Source: Microbacterium phyllosphaerae (lineage in GTDB: Bacteria; Actinomycetota; Actinomycetes; Actinomycetales; Microbacteriaceae). Taken from it: a DNA stretch of 64,000 nt. The DNA lies in assembly GCF_017876435.1 (NCBI RefSeq), contig NZ_JAGIOA010000001.1, positions 3,472,001 to 3,536,000 of the forward strand, in the 5' to 3' direction. Every line of letters begins with the position of its first letter. The first letter of the stretch is position 1. Shown in pieces: positions 41,464-49,732 of this stretch. The position numbers and the translations under genes were made by a program. The notes below the pieces were generated by a model. The model saw nothing but the letters and a program-made list of their open reading frames with translations. It did not search any database and was not told the origin of the DNA.

Positions 41464-42837
41464 CTACTTCATCGTGTCGAGGATGCCGACGAGGTCGTCG
41501 AAGGTCGTGAGCGGGTTGAGGATCGCGAAGCGCGTGTTCGGACGCCCGCGATGCGAACTCGGCACGACGAACGCGCGCTGCGAGTCGAGGAGTTCGTCGG
41601 ACCAGCGGTCGTAGTCCTCGCGCTTCCACCCTTCGCGCTCGAACACGACGACCGAGAGCTGAGGATCACGCACGAGGCGCAGCTCGGGGCGGGCGGCGAT
41701 CTCTGCGGCGATCGTCTTCGTGAGAGTGAGCGTCGCGCTCACGGCCTCGCGATAGGCGGTCACGCCGTAGGTCGCCAACGAGAACCACAGCGGGAGCCCG
41801 CGAGGGCGCCGGGTCAGCTGGATCGAGTAGTCCGACGGGCTGAAGTCGCCCGCGTCGGTGAGGGTGTCGAGGTACTCGGCGTGCTGAGTGTGCGCGCGGC
41901 GACCGGCCTCGGGGTCGCGGTAGATCAAGGCACAGCAGTCGAACGGCGCGAACAGCCACTTGTGCGGATCGACGATGACCGAGTCCGCGCGCTCGACGCC
42001 CGCGAAGATTCCTCGGGCCTCGGGGGCGAGCATCGCGGTGAGACCGTAGGCCCCGTCGATGTGCAGCCAGAAGTCGAACTCGTCCTTGAGCGCGGCGATG
42101 CCGGCGATGTCGTCGACGATGCCGAAGTTGGTCGAGCCTCCGGTGGCCACGACCGCGCAGATCTCGTCTCCGTGTTCGCGCAGCGCCTCGCGCACGGCAT
42201 CCGCCCGCAGCACCCCGTCGTCGCCCGCGGGCACGAGCAGCACATCGGCATCCATGACCTTCGCCGCCGACTTGTTCGACGAGTGCGCCTCGACGCTGCA
42301 GACGATCTTCCACCGCGTCGGCAGCTCTTTGCCCGCCTCGAGAAGCTTCGCCTTCGCGGACTCGCGAGCCGCGACCAGAGCCGACAGGTTGCCGATCGTG
42401 CCGCCCTGCACGAACACCCCGCCCGCGGTGTCGGGGAGGCCGAACTCGGAGGCGAGGAACGAGAGGACCTCGTTCTCGGCGTGCACGGCTCCTGCCCCTT
42501 CGAGCCAGCTGCCTCCGTAGAGGCCGGATGCCGACACCACGAGGTCGAACGCGATCGAGGCGATCGTCGGCGCGGTGGGGATGAACGACAGGTACGACGG
42601 GTGGCTCGTCGTCAGGCACGCGGGAGCGAGGATGTGCTCGAACACGCTCAGAGCGCGCTGCGAGCCGAGGCCTGCATCGGTGATCGTCGTGCCGACCAGC
42701 CGGTTGAGCTCGGCTGGGCTCTGCGGCTTGTCGAGCGGCACGTCGGCGGCGAGCATCCGTCGTCGCGAGTAGTCGAGCACCGCATCGACGATCGCCGTCG
42801 ATTCGGCCGAGGCCGCGTGCATGCGTTCTGCTCCCAT
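41464..42837 (-). CDS. PLP-dependent group II amino acid decarboxylase
   Basis: The 457-residue fold-type I enzyme has GGVFVQGGTIGNLSAL (phosphate-binding part, about 138-153), EAHSSNKSAAKVM, WLHIDGAYGL (PLP-ring Asp, about 255) and the Schiff-base Lys in VIVDPHKWLFAPFD (about 288). Group II decarboxylases act on aromatic L-amino acids, glutamate, aspartate or 2,4-diaminobutyrate. The gene follows a TetR regulator in the same unit and lies opposite an agmatine deiminase, so an amine-related role is likely; the substrate is not determinable. Confidence 0.9.
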   Translation of the reverse strand: MGAERMHAASAESTAIVDAVLDYSRRRMLAADVPLDKPQSPAELNRLVGTTITDAGLGSQRALSVFEHILAPACLTTSHPSYLSFIPTAPTIASIAFDLVVSASGLYGGSWLEGAGAVHAENEVLSFLASEFGLPDTAGGVFVQGGTIGNLSALVAARESAKAKLLEAGKELPTRWKIVCSVEAHSSNKSAAKVMDADVLLVPAGDDGVLRADAVREALREHGDEICAVVATGGSTNFGIVDDIAGIAALKDEFDFWLHIDGAYGLTAMLAPEARGIFAGVERADSVIVDPHKWLFAPFDCCALIYRDPEAGRRAHTQHAEYLDTLTDAGDFSPSDYSIQLTRRPRGLPLWFSLATYGVTAYREAVSATLTLTKTIAAEIAARPELRLVRDPQLSVVVFEREGWKREDYDRWSDELLDSQRAFVVPSSHRGRPNTRFAILNPLTTFDDLVGILDTMK

Positions 42838-42846
42838 GAGCTGTCC

Positions 42847-43518
42847 TTACCTGTGGGTTTCTGCGAGCTGTGAGGGGGTGACCGTTGCCGGAGCGACCGG
42901 CACGTCGAGCACGGCCGTGAGGGTGCGGCGGGCAAGGTCGGCGCGGTCGCGCGGGGCCCAGTGCACGAGCGAATGGGCACTCATGCCGTCGACCATGGCC
43001 AACAGCATCCACGCCGAGGATGCGGCGTCGATACGGGACGCAGGATCGACCGGGAGCGCCGAGTCTTCGGCGATCGCTCGGGTGATGAGGTCTTCGAGCG
43101 CACTGTGCCAGTGGTCCATCTCGGCCCGCACTCGCGCGCCGAGCGCCTCGTTCCGCGCACCGAGCGCCCACGACTGCACCCAGACCATCGCGACGTCGTC
43201 TCGCGAGTCGTCGAGCAGCGTCTCGATGAGGCGCAGGAGGTTCGCGCGCAGGTCGACGGCGGGGTCGTACGCGGCGATGACCTCGTCGCGCTCGGCCGCG
43301 ACGATCGCCGTGAACACCTCGGCGACGAACGACTCCATCACGGGCCTGTAGTGGGCCACGAGGGCGGGCGTCACGCCGACGTGCGCGGCCACGGCACGCA
43401 CCGTCAGCGCCTCGAGTCCGCTCTCGGAGGCCAGCGCGACGGCGCCGTCGAGGATCGAGCGCTCACGCTCCTCGGGCGGCAGCCGGCGGGGTGCGGCAGC
43501 TCTTGACGTCGTCTTCAT
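42847..43518 (-). CDS. TetR/AcrR family regulator
   Basis: The 223-residue protein has an N-terminal helix-turn-helix (ERERSILDGAVALASESG, then LTVRAVAAHVGVTPALVAHY, about 18-65) and an all-helical ligand domain. ATG at 43518 sits eight bases behind TACGGT, with TTGAAC 17 bases upstream. A palindrome overlaps that -35 element, so autorepression is likely. The position between a decarboxylase gene and the deiminase-amidase pair suggests control of both sides by an amine or related ligand. Confidence 0.88.
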   Translation of the reverse strand: MKTTSRAAAPRRLPPEERERSILDGAVALASESGLEALTVRAVAAHVGVTPALVAHYRPVMESFVAEVFTAIVAAERDEVIAAYDPAVDLRANLLRLIETLLDDSRDDVAMVWVQSWALGARNEALGARVRAEMDHWHSALEDLITRAIAEDSALPVDPASRIDAASSAWMLLAMVDGMSAHSLVHWAPRDRADLARRTLTAVLDVPVAPATVTPSQLAETHR

Positions 43519-43539
43519 CACGGGCTACCGTATCACTCG

Positions 43540-43555
43540 TTGGACACGTGTTCAA
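43540..43555. promoter_or_regulatory. palindrome in the tetR/deiminase divergent promoter, candidate TetR operator
   Basis: TTGGACACGTGTTCAA is a 16-bp palindrome except for one internal pair, centred on CACGTG. It contains the -35 TTGAAC of the tetR promoter (TTGAAC, 17 bases, TACGGT on the minus strand). Confidence 0.6.
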
Positions 43556-43610
43556 TAGCGATCGCGACTCCTCATCCGCGAGGTCGAGATCAGCAGCGAG
43601 GGAGACAATC

Positions 43611-44651
43611 ATGGCCTGGCACATGCCCGCCGAGACCGCACCGCACGACCGCACCTGGATGGCGTTCCCCGCCGAGGGGCCGACCCTCGGCGAGACCGCG
43701 GCCGAGCGCGAAGAGGGCTACGTCACCTGGACGGCCGTCGCCCACGCGGTCGCCGAGTTCGAGCCGGTCACGATGATCGTTGATCCGGCCGAGATCACCC
43801 GCGCCCGGCGGATGCTGGGCAGCGGCATCGACATCGTCGAGGCGCCCGTCGATGAATTCTGGATGCGCGACTCCGGCCCCACCTTCGTGATCGACGACCA
43901 CCGCCCCGGCGTTCTCGGCGCCGTCGACTGGATCTTCAACGGCTGGGGTGCCCCCGCCTGGGCGCAGTGGCAGAAGGCGGCGCAACATGCGCGAGTCATC
44001 GCGGGCGCGGTCGGCGCAGAGCTCGTCAGCTCGACGCTCGTCAACGAGGGCGGCGGTATCCACGTCGACGGCGAGGGCACCGTGTTGCTCACCGACACCG
44101 TGCAGCTCGACCCCCGGCGCAATCCCTTCGCCGACAGGCAGCGCGTCGAGGCCGAGATGGCTCGCACGATCGGCGCGACCAAGGCCGTCTGGCTGCCCCG
44201 CGGACTCACCCGCGACTACGACGACTTCGGCACGAACGGGCACGTCGACATCGTCGCCACCCTCGTCTCTCCCGGCCGCCTGCTGCTCCACGACCAGGCG
44301 AACCCCGACCATCCCGACCACGCGGTGACACGCGAGCTGCGCGCGCACCTCGCACAGCAGACGGATGCCGCCGGCCGCCGCTTCGAGATCATCGACCTGC
44401 CCGCGCCCGCCACGCTGCGCGACGAGGAGGGCTTCGTCGACTGGAGCTATGTCAACCACCTCGTGACGAACGACGGCGTGGTCGCCTGCGGCTTCGGCGA
44501 CGAGCAGGCCGACGCCACGGCCAGAGAGATCCTCGCCGACGCCTATCCGGGTCGACGCGTGGTCACGGTCGATGCCCGCCCGCTCTTCGACCGCGGCGGC
44601 GGCATCCACTGCATCACCCAGCAGCAGCCGAGCGTGGCGGTGCACTCATGA
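43611..44651 (+). CDS. aguA: agmatine deiminase family enzyme
   Basis: The 346-residue guanidino-group hydrolase has the start MPAETAPHDRTWMAFP, catalytic Asp in EFWMRDSGPTFV (about residue 88), His in TNGHVDIVATL (about 209) and the nucleophilic Cys in GGGIHCITQQQPSV (about 333). Agmatine deiminases convert agmatine to N-carbamoylputrescine and ammonia; the related peptidylarginine deiminases share the fold. ATG follows GAGGGAGA. The stop overlaps the amidase start as ATGA. Confidence 0.9.
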   Translation: MAWHMPAETAPHDRTWMAFPAEGPTLGETAAEREEGYVTWTAVAHAVAEFEPVTMIVDPAEITRARRMLGSGIDIVEAPVDEFWMRDSGPTFVIDDHRPGVLGAVDWIFNGWGAPAWAQWQKAAQHARVIAGAVGAELVSSTLVNEGGGIHVDGEGTVLLTDTVQLDPRRNPFADRQRVEAEMARTIGATKAVWLPRGLTRDYDDFGTNGHVDIVATLVSPGRLLLHDQANPDHPDHAVTRELRAHLAQQTDAAGRRFEIIDLPAPATLRDEEGFVDWSYVNHLVTNDGVVACGFGDEQADATAREILADAYPGRRVVTVDARPLFDRGGGIHCITQQQPSVAVHS

Positions 44652-46363
44652 TCGACGTCGTCGAGGCCTCGATCGCCGATCTGCGGCGAGCGCTCGAGAC
44701 CGGTGCAGCCACCGCCGTCGAGCTCGTCGACGCCTACCTCGCCCGCATCGCGGCCTACGACGAGCCAGAGACGGAGACGGCGCTGAACGCTGTCGTCGTC
44801 GCGAACCCCGATGCGCGCGCCGTGGCCACGGCATCCGATGCCCGCCGGGCACGCGGCGAGACACTCGGCCCGCTCGACGGCATCCCGTACACCGCCAAGG
44901 ACAGCTACCTGGTGCGCGGACTCACCGCCGCCGCCGGAAGCCCCGCGTTCGCCGACCTGGTCGCACAGCGCGACGCGTTCACGATCGAGCGACTGCGCGC
45001 GGGCGGCGCGATCTGCCTCGGGCTGACCAACATGCCCCCGATGGCGAACGGCGGCATGCAGCGCGGTGTCTACGGCCGCGCCGAGAGCCCCTACAACGCC
45101 GGCTATCTCACCGCGCCCTTCGCCTCCGGATCATCGAACGGCTCGGGCACCGCGACGGCGGCGAGCTTCGCGGCGTTCGGTCTGGGCGAGGAGACGTGGT
45201 CGAGCGGTCGCGGGCCCGCCACGAACAACGCGCTGTGCGCGTACACACCCTCACGCGGCGTGATCTCGACGCGCGGCAACTGGCCGCTCGTCCCGACCAT
45301 GGACGTCGTCGTGCCGCACGCGCGCACCATGGCAGACCTGCTCGAGGTGCTCGACGTGATCGTCGCCGATGACGCCGAGGTGCGCGGTGACTTCTGGCGC
45401 GCCCAGCCGTGGGTGGCGCTGCCGTCGTCGTCCGAGGTGCGTCCGGAGTCCTATCCGGCACTGCTCGAAGACGCGGGCGCGGCGCTCCGAGGCGCGCGCA
45501 TCGGCATCCCCCGCATGTACATCAACGCAGATCCGGATGCCGGCACGGGTGACGAGCCGGGAATCGGCGGCCCCACGGGGCAGCGCATCGAGACCCGCTC
45601 GTCGGTGGTCGCTCGCTGGGACGCCGCGCGCCGCGACCTCGAGGGCGCCGGCGCCACGGTGGTCGAGGTCGACTTCCCCGTGGTGTCGAACTACGAGGGC
45701 GACCGACCCGGTGCGCCCACGATCGCGACCCGCGGGCTGGTGTCTGCGGAGTACCTGCAGCGCGAGATCGTCGATCTGTCGGCGTGGGGCTGGGAGGACT
45801 TCCTGCAGGCGAACGGAGACCCCCAGCTGCACACGCTCGCGGAGGTCGACGGCGCGTCGATCTTCCCGCACCCCGAGGGGGCGCTCCCCGACCGCTATAC
45901 CGGCTTCGACGACGACATCGCCGAGTACCCCGGCTGGGTGCGTGACAACCCGGGCGTCGGATTCGCGGACATGCCTGAACTCCGCGACGGCCTTCGCGGA
46001 CTCGAAGAGACACGTCGGATCGACCTCGAGGCGTGGATGGACGAGCACGAGCTCGATGCCGTCGTCTTCCCGGCGGTCGCCGACGTGGGGCCCGCCGACA
46101 TGGACGTGAACGTGGCGTCCGCTGATCTCGGCTGGCGCAACGGCACCTGGATCGCCAACGGCAACCTGACCGTGCGTCACCTGGGCATCCCGACCGTCAC
46201 GGTACCGATGGGCCTCATGGCAGACATCGGCATGCCGATCGGCCTGACGTTCGCCGGTCGCGCCTATGACGACTCCGCACTGCTGCGCCTCGCGGCCTGC
46301 TTCGAGGCGATCGGGGCACCGGGCGAGCGACGCACCGCTCCTCCACGCACGCCGAGGCTGTGA
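44648..46363 (+). CDS. amidase signature enzyme
   Basis: The 571-residue protein has the Ser-cisSer-Lys triad: Lys in GIPYTAKDSYLV (about residue 83), the Gly/Ser-rich FASGSSNGSGTATAASFA (about 160-177) with both Ser, and conserved GVISTRGNWPLVPTMDVV. The C-terminal part (VPMGLMADIGMPIGLTFAGRAYDD) is typical. The middle contains an acidic insert near 290-330. Amidases cleave amide bonds of varied compounds. Translational coupling to the deiminase suggests it processes the carbamoyl product in place of a nitrilase-type AguB, but that is inference. Confidence 0.88.
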   Translation: MIDVVEASIADLRRALETGAATAVELVDAYLARIAAYDEPETETALNAVVVANPDARAVATASDARRARGETLGPLDGIPYTAKDSYLVRGLTAAAGSPAFADLVAQRDAFTIERLRAGGAICLGLTNMPPMANGGMQRGVYGRAESPYNAGYLTAPFASGSSNGSGTATAASFAAFGLGEETWSSGRGPATNNALCAYTPSRGVISTRGNWPLVPTMDVVVPHARTMADLLEVLDVIVADDAEVRGDFWRAQPWVALPSSSEVRPESYPALLEDAGAALRGARIGIPRMYINADPDAGTGDEPGIGGPTGQRIETRSSVVARWDAARRDLEGAGATVVEVDFPVVSNYEGDRPGAPTIATRGLVSAEYLQREIVDLSAWGWEDFLQANGDPQLHTLAEVDGASIFPHPEGALPDRYTGFDDDIAEYPGWVRDNPGVGFADMPELRDGLRGLEETRRIDLEAWMDEHELDAVVFPAVADVGPADMDVNVASADLGWRNGTWIANGNLTVRHLGIPTVTVPMGLMADIGMPIGLTFAGRAYDDSALLRLAACFEAIGAPGERRTAPPRTPRL

Positions 46364-46381
46364 CGATGCGGGCCCCGGGTC

Positions 46382-46436
46382 TACCCTGAGGGCATGGACA
46401 TTTCACTATTGTGACGCTCGGCACGATTGTTATATG
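46382..46436 (+). promoter_or_regulatory. kynA promoter region
   Basis: TTGTGA (46409-46414), a 16-base spacer and TATATG (46431-46436) form a good promoter. A second box TACCCT (46382-46387) lies six bases before an ATG at 46394 that opens the six-codon frame MDISLL, ending on the TGA inside the -35 element; this could be a second, leaderless start with an upstream frame. Confidence 0.5.
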
Positions 46437-46468
46437 TTCTTCCTGTCCCCCACGACAGGAAGCGACCC

Positions 46469-47323
46469 ATGAGCACCGAGAACAACGAGCGCGAGCTCGA
46501 GGCCGGCATCGTCACCGATCTGTCCGGACGCATGACCTACGGGTCGTATCTGTCGCTCGACCAGCTGCTCACCGCGCAGAACCCGGTCAGCGTTCCCGAG
46601 CACCACGATGAGCTGTTGTTCATCATCCAGCACCAGACCACCGAGCTCTGGCTCAAGCAGCTGCTGCACGAGCTGTCGTCCGCCCGCGAGCTGCTCGCGA
46701 GCGATGACCTTCGCGAGGCGCTGAAGCGCGTCGCGCGGGTCAAGCGCATCCAGGATGTGATGACCCAGCAGTGGGCGATCCTCGCCACGCTCACTCCCAC
46801 CGAGTACGCGCAGTTTCGCGGCGCGCTCGGCAACTCCTCGGGTTTCCAGTCGGTGCAGTACCGCGCTGTCGAGTTCGCGCTCGGCAACAAGAACGAGAAG
46901 ATGCTGAGCGTCTTCAGCGATCACCCCGCCAATCTCGCGCTGCTCACCGCCGAGTGGCACAAGCCCACCCTGTACGACGAGTTCCTGCGCTACGCGTCTC
47001 GCCGCGGCCTGCCGATCCCTGCCGAGATCCTCGACCGCGACGTGCGCCTCCCCTACCGCGAGACCCCCGAGCTGGTGCCCGCGATCCGCGAGATCTACCA
47101 GAATCACCAGCAGCACTGGGACCTCTACGAGGCGTGCGAAGACCTCGTCGACCTCGAGGACAACTTCCAGTTCTGGCGCTTCCGCCATCTGAAGACCGTC
47201 GCCCGCACGATCGGCATGAAGGTCGGCACCGGCGGCTCGAGCGGAGTCGGATTCCTGCAGCGCGCACTCGACCTGACGTTCTTCCCCGAGCTGTACACCG
47301 TGCGCACTGAGATCGGCGGCTGA
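46469..47323 (+). CDS. kynA: tryptophan 2,3-dioxygenase
   Basis: The 284-residue haem enzyme has the substrate-binding LSLDQLLTAQ, HHDELLFIIQHQTTELWLKQLL (distal His and Arg/Phe contacts, about 45-70), SSGFQSVQYRAVEF (about 125) and the proximal haem His in FWRFRHLKTVARTIG (about 240). It opens the indole ring of L-tryptophan to N-formylkynurenine. The first committed step is followed directly by an amidohydrolase and kynU. ATG at 46469 gives the standard N-terminus; upstream codons are not conserved-looking. Confidence 0.95.
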   Translation: MSTENNERELEAGIVTDLSGRMTYGSYLSLDQLLTAQNPVSVPEHHDELLFIIQHQTTELWLKQLLHELSSARELLASDDLREALKRVARVKRIQDVMTQQWAILATLTPTEYAQFRGALGNSSGFQSVQYRAVEFALGNKNEKMLSVFSDHPANLALLTAEWHKPTLYDEFLRYASRRGLPIPAEILDRDVRLPYRETPELVPAIREIYQNHQQHWDLYEACEDLVDLEDNFQFWRFRHLKTVARTIGMKVGTGGSSGVGFLQRALDLTFFPELYTVRTEIGG

Positions 47324-48477
47324 TGCACGCCGCCACATTCTTCGACGGAGAGGGATGGCGCGACGGGATCGTCGAGCTGCGTGACGGACGGATGCTGCTG
47401 CGCGAGGAGTCCCCCGCGCGCGATCTGCCCCGCCTCGACGGCGTGATCGTCGGCGGGTTCACCGACCACCACGTGCATCTGCAGCTCGTCGACCACGCTC
47501 TGCTGCACGGCTCGACACTCGGTCGCGTCGTCGATCTCGGCGCGAACCCGGCCGTCATCGCCACGATCGCCGCCCGCGCATTCCCCGCAGCGCCGATCCA
47601 TGGAGACCAAAACGCACCCGACCTCCCAGGCGGGGTCAAAAACGCACCCGAATCGAGGGTTTACGGTGCGTTTTCGACCCCGCAGAGCGAGCGAGGTGAG
47701 GTGAGCGGTGCGTTTTCGACCCCACACGCGGTCACCGTCGAGTTCGCCGGCGCGTTCCTCACCCCGGTCGGCGGCTACCCCAGCGACCGTGACTGGGCAC
47801 CCGCCGGCTCCGTCCGCGAGATCGCCGACGCCGCCGCGGCCGCGCGTGCCGTCGCCGAGATGGCGGATGCCGGAGCATCCTGCATCAAGGTCACGAGCAA
47901 CAGCGCCGCCGGCCCCGTCTTCACCGACGACCTGTTCCGCGCGATCGTCGTCGCCGCGGCCGAGCGCGGACTTCCGGTCGTCTCACATGCCGAAGGCGCC
48001 GGAGAAGCGCAGCGCACGGCAGGCCTCGGCGCCGCATTCCTCGCGCACGCACCCTTCACCGAGCGCCTCGACGACGCCGACATCGCCGCTCAGGCGGTCT
48101 CCGTCTCGTGGATCTCGACGCTGTCGGTCCACGACGGCGACGCCCAGAAGACAGCCGTCGACAACGTCCGCCGCTTCCACGCGGCCGGTGGCACGGTGCT
48201 CTACGGCACCGACATGGGCAACGGCCCCACCCCGGTCGGCGTGAACACGGCAGAGCTCACCGCGCTGCGAGCCGCCGGCGTCACCGGCACCGACCTGTTG
48301 CGCGCGCTCGCACCGCAGGATCCGCTCGATCCCGCATCCCTGCTCCTCCTCCTTCCCGGCACCGGCACCGGCACCGGCACCGACACCGACGCCGACTCCG
48401 GCACTCCGGCCGACACCGGCCACGACACCGACCCCTCTCTCGCCCGCCCGCTGACCAGCGCTGATCTGAAGGCATGA
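47323..48477 (+). CDS. amidohydrolase in the kyn operon, candidate N-formylkynurenine formamidase
   Basis: The 384-residue amidohydrolase-fold protein has GGFTDHHVHLQLVD (metal HxH, about residue 47), VVSHAEGAGE (metal His, about 223) and VLYGTDMGN (metal Asp, about 290). It starts on the TGATG overlap with kynA and ends one base before kynU. No KynB-type formamidase gene is seen in this operon, so hydrolysis of N-formylkynurenine is the parsimonious role. Two oddities: about 40 codons (47605-47725) are a REP-like palindromic element, and the C-terminus has a Gly-Thr repeat (GTGTGTGTDTD). Confidence 0.8.
   Translation: MHAATFFDGEGWRDGIVELRDGRMLLREESPARDLPRLDGVIVGGFTDHHVHLQLVDHALLHGSTLGRVVDLGANPAVIATIAARAFPAAPIHGDQNAPDLPGGVKNAPESRVYGAFSTPQSERGEVSGAFSTPHAVTVEFAGAFLTPVGGYPSDRDWAPAGSVREIADAAAAARAVAEMADAGASCIKVTSNSAAGPVFTDDLFRAIVVAAAERGLPVVSHAEGAGEAQRTAGLGAAFLAHAPFTERLDDADIAAQAVSVSWISTLSVHDGDAQKTAVDNVRRFHAAGGTVLYGTDMGNGPTPVGVNTAELTALRAAGVTGTDLLRALAPQDPLDPASLLLLLPGTGTGTGTDTDADSGTPADTGHDTDPSLARPLTSADLKA
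47605..47725. repeat. REP-like element with four palindromic arms inside the amidohydrolase frame
   Basis: Two copies of (G)GTCAAAAACGCACCCG-type sequence (47605-47623 and 47632-47652) face two inverted copies CGGTGCGTTTTCGACCCC (47664-47681 and 47706-47723). They can fold into a large cruciform or hairpin. The element is translated in frame (VKNAPESRVYGAFSTPQ). No other copy was noticed in the window. Confidence 0.85.
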
Positions 48478-48478
48478 C

Positions 48479-49732
48479 ATGACCGACACCCGCGACTCCA
48501 CCCGCATCGATGACGCTCTGCTCGAGGCAGCGCGCTCGCTCGACGCCGCCGACCCGCTGCATGCCCACCTCGCCGCGTTCGCTGACGCACCGGGTGTCGG
48601 CGCCTACCTCGACGGCAACTCGCTCGGCCGTCCGCTGCGCGACACCCCCGAGAAGCTCGCCGCCTTCGTCCGCGACGACTGGGGAACCCGACTGATCCGC
48701 TCGTGGGACGAGCAGTGGATGGCGCTGCCGATGGAGCTCGGAGACCGCATCGGCAGCCTCACCCTCGGCGCCGCCGCCGGTCAGACCGTCGTCGCCGATT
48801 CGACGAGCGTGCTGATCTACAAGCTGATGCGCGCCGCCGCGACCGCCGATCCGACGCGCACCGAGCTCGTGATCGAGGCGGGCAACTTCCCGACCGATCG
48901 GTTCATGGCCGAGGGCGTCGCCGCCGAGACGGGCATGACCGTGCGCTGGATCGAACCCGACCCCGTACTCGGCGTGCGGATCGCCGATGTGGTCGCCGTG
49001 ATCTCCGACAAGACCGCGCTCGTCTCACTGAGCCACGTCGACTACCGCTCAGGGGCCCTGGCAGACATGCCGGGGATCACGGATGCCGTGCATCAGGTCG
49101 GCGCGCTCATGATGTGGGACCTCTGCCACTCGGCCGGCATCATCCCGATGCAGCTCGACGCGTGGGGTGTCGACATGGCGGTCGGATGCACCTACAAGTA
49201 CCTCAACGGCGGCCCCGGGTCTCCCGCGTTCGCATACCTGCGGCGGGAGCATCAGGGCACGCTGCGGCAGCCGATCCAGGGATGGTGGAGCGCCGCCGAC
49301 ATCTTCGCGATGGGTCCGGAGTACGTGCCGGCGGGCGACATCCGCCAGCTCCTGAGCGGCACTCCCCCGGTGACCTCGATGGTCGCGATGCAGGGGATGC
49401 TCGACCTGATCGAGCAGGCCTCGATCGAGGCCGTCCGTGCGAAGGCCGTCTCACTCACCGACTTCGCCGTCCGGGCCTACGACGAGCTCCTCGCGCCTCT
49501 CGACGTGCGCCTGCTCAGCCCGCGCGACGCCGAGCTGCGCGGAGGCCACGTCACGATCGGACACCCCGATTTCCGCGCCGTGACGCAGCGCCTGTGGGCC
49601 GACGGGATCATCCCGGACTTCCGCTTCCCCGATGGCATCCGCCTGGGTCTCTCACCGCTGAGCACGTCGCACGTCGAGACGCTCACCGGCGTGCTCGCGG
49701 TGCGCGATGCGCTGGAGTCGCATGACCGCTGA
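48479..49732 (+). CDS. kynU: kynureninase
   Basis: The 417-residue PLP enzyme has YLDGNSLGRP (about 40-49), DSTSVLIYKLM (phosphate site, about 107), LSHVDYRSGALADM, MMWDLCHSAGIIPM (PLP-ring Asp) and the Schiff-base Lys in GCTYKYLNGGPGSPAF (about 240). It cleaves kynurenine to anthranilate and alanine. With KynA and the amidohydrolase it completes the tryptophan-to-anthranilate route. Its 3' end overlaps the PaaX-type regulator by 11 bases. Confidence 0.95.
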   Translation: MTDTRDSTRIDDALLEAARSLDAADPLHAHLAAFADAPGVGAYLDGNSLGRPLRDTPEKLAAFVRDDWGTRLIRSWDEQWMALPMELGDRIGSLTLGAAAGQTVVADSTSVLIYKLMRAAATADPTRTELVIEAGNFPTDRFMAEGVAAETGMTVRWIEPDPVLGVRIADVVAVISDKTALVSLSHVDYRSGALADMPGITDAVHQVGALMMWDLCHSAGIIPMQLDAWGVDMAVGCTYKYLNGGPGSPAFAYLRREHQGTLRQPIQGWWSAADIFAMGPEYVPAGDIRQLLSGTPPVTSMVAMQGMLDLIEQASIEAVRAKAVSLTDFAVRAYDELLAPLDVRLLSPRDAELRGGHVTIGHPDFRAVTQRLWADGIIPDFRFPDGIRLGLSPLSTSHVETLTGVLAVRDALESHDR

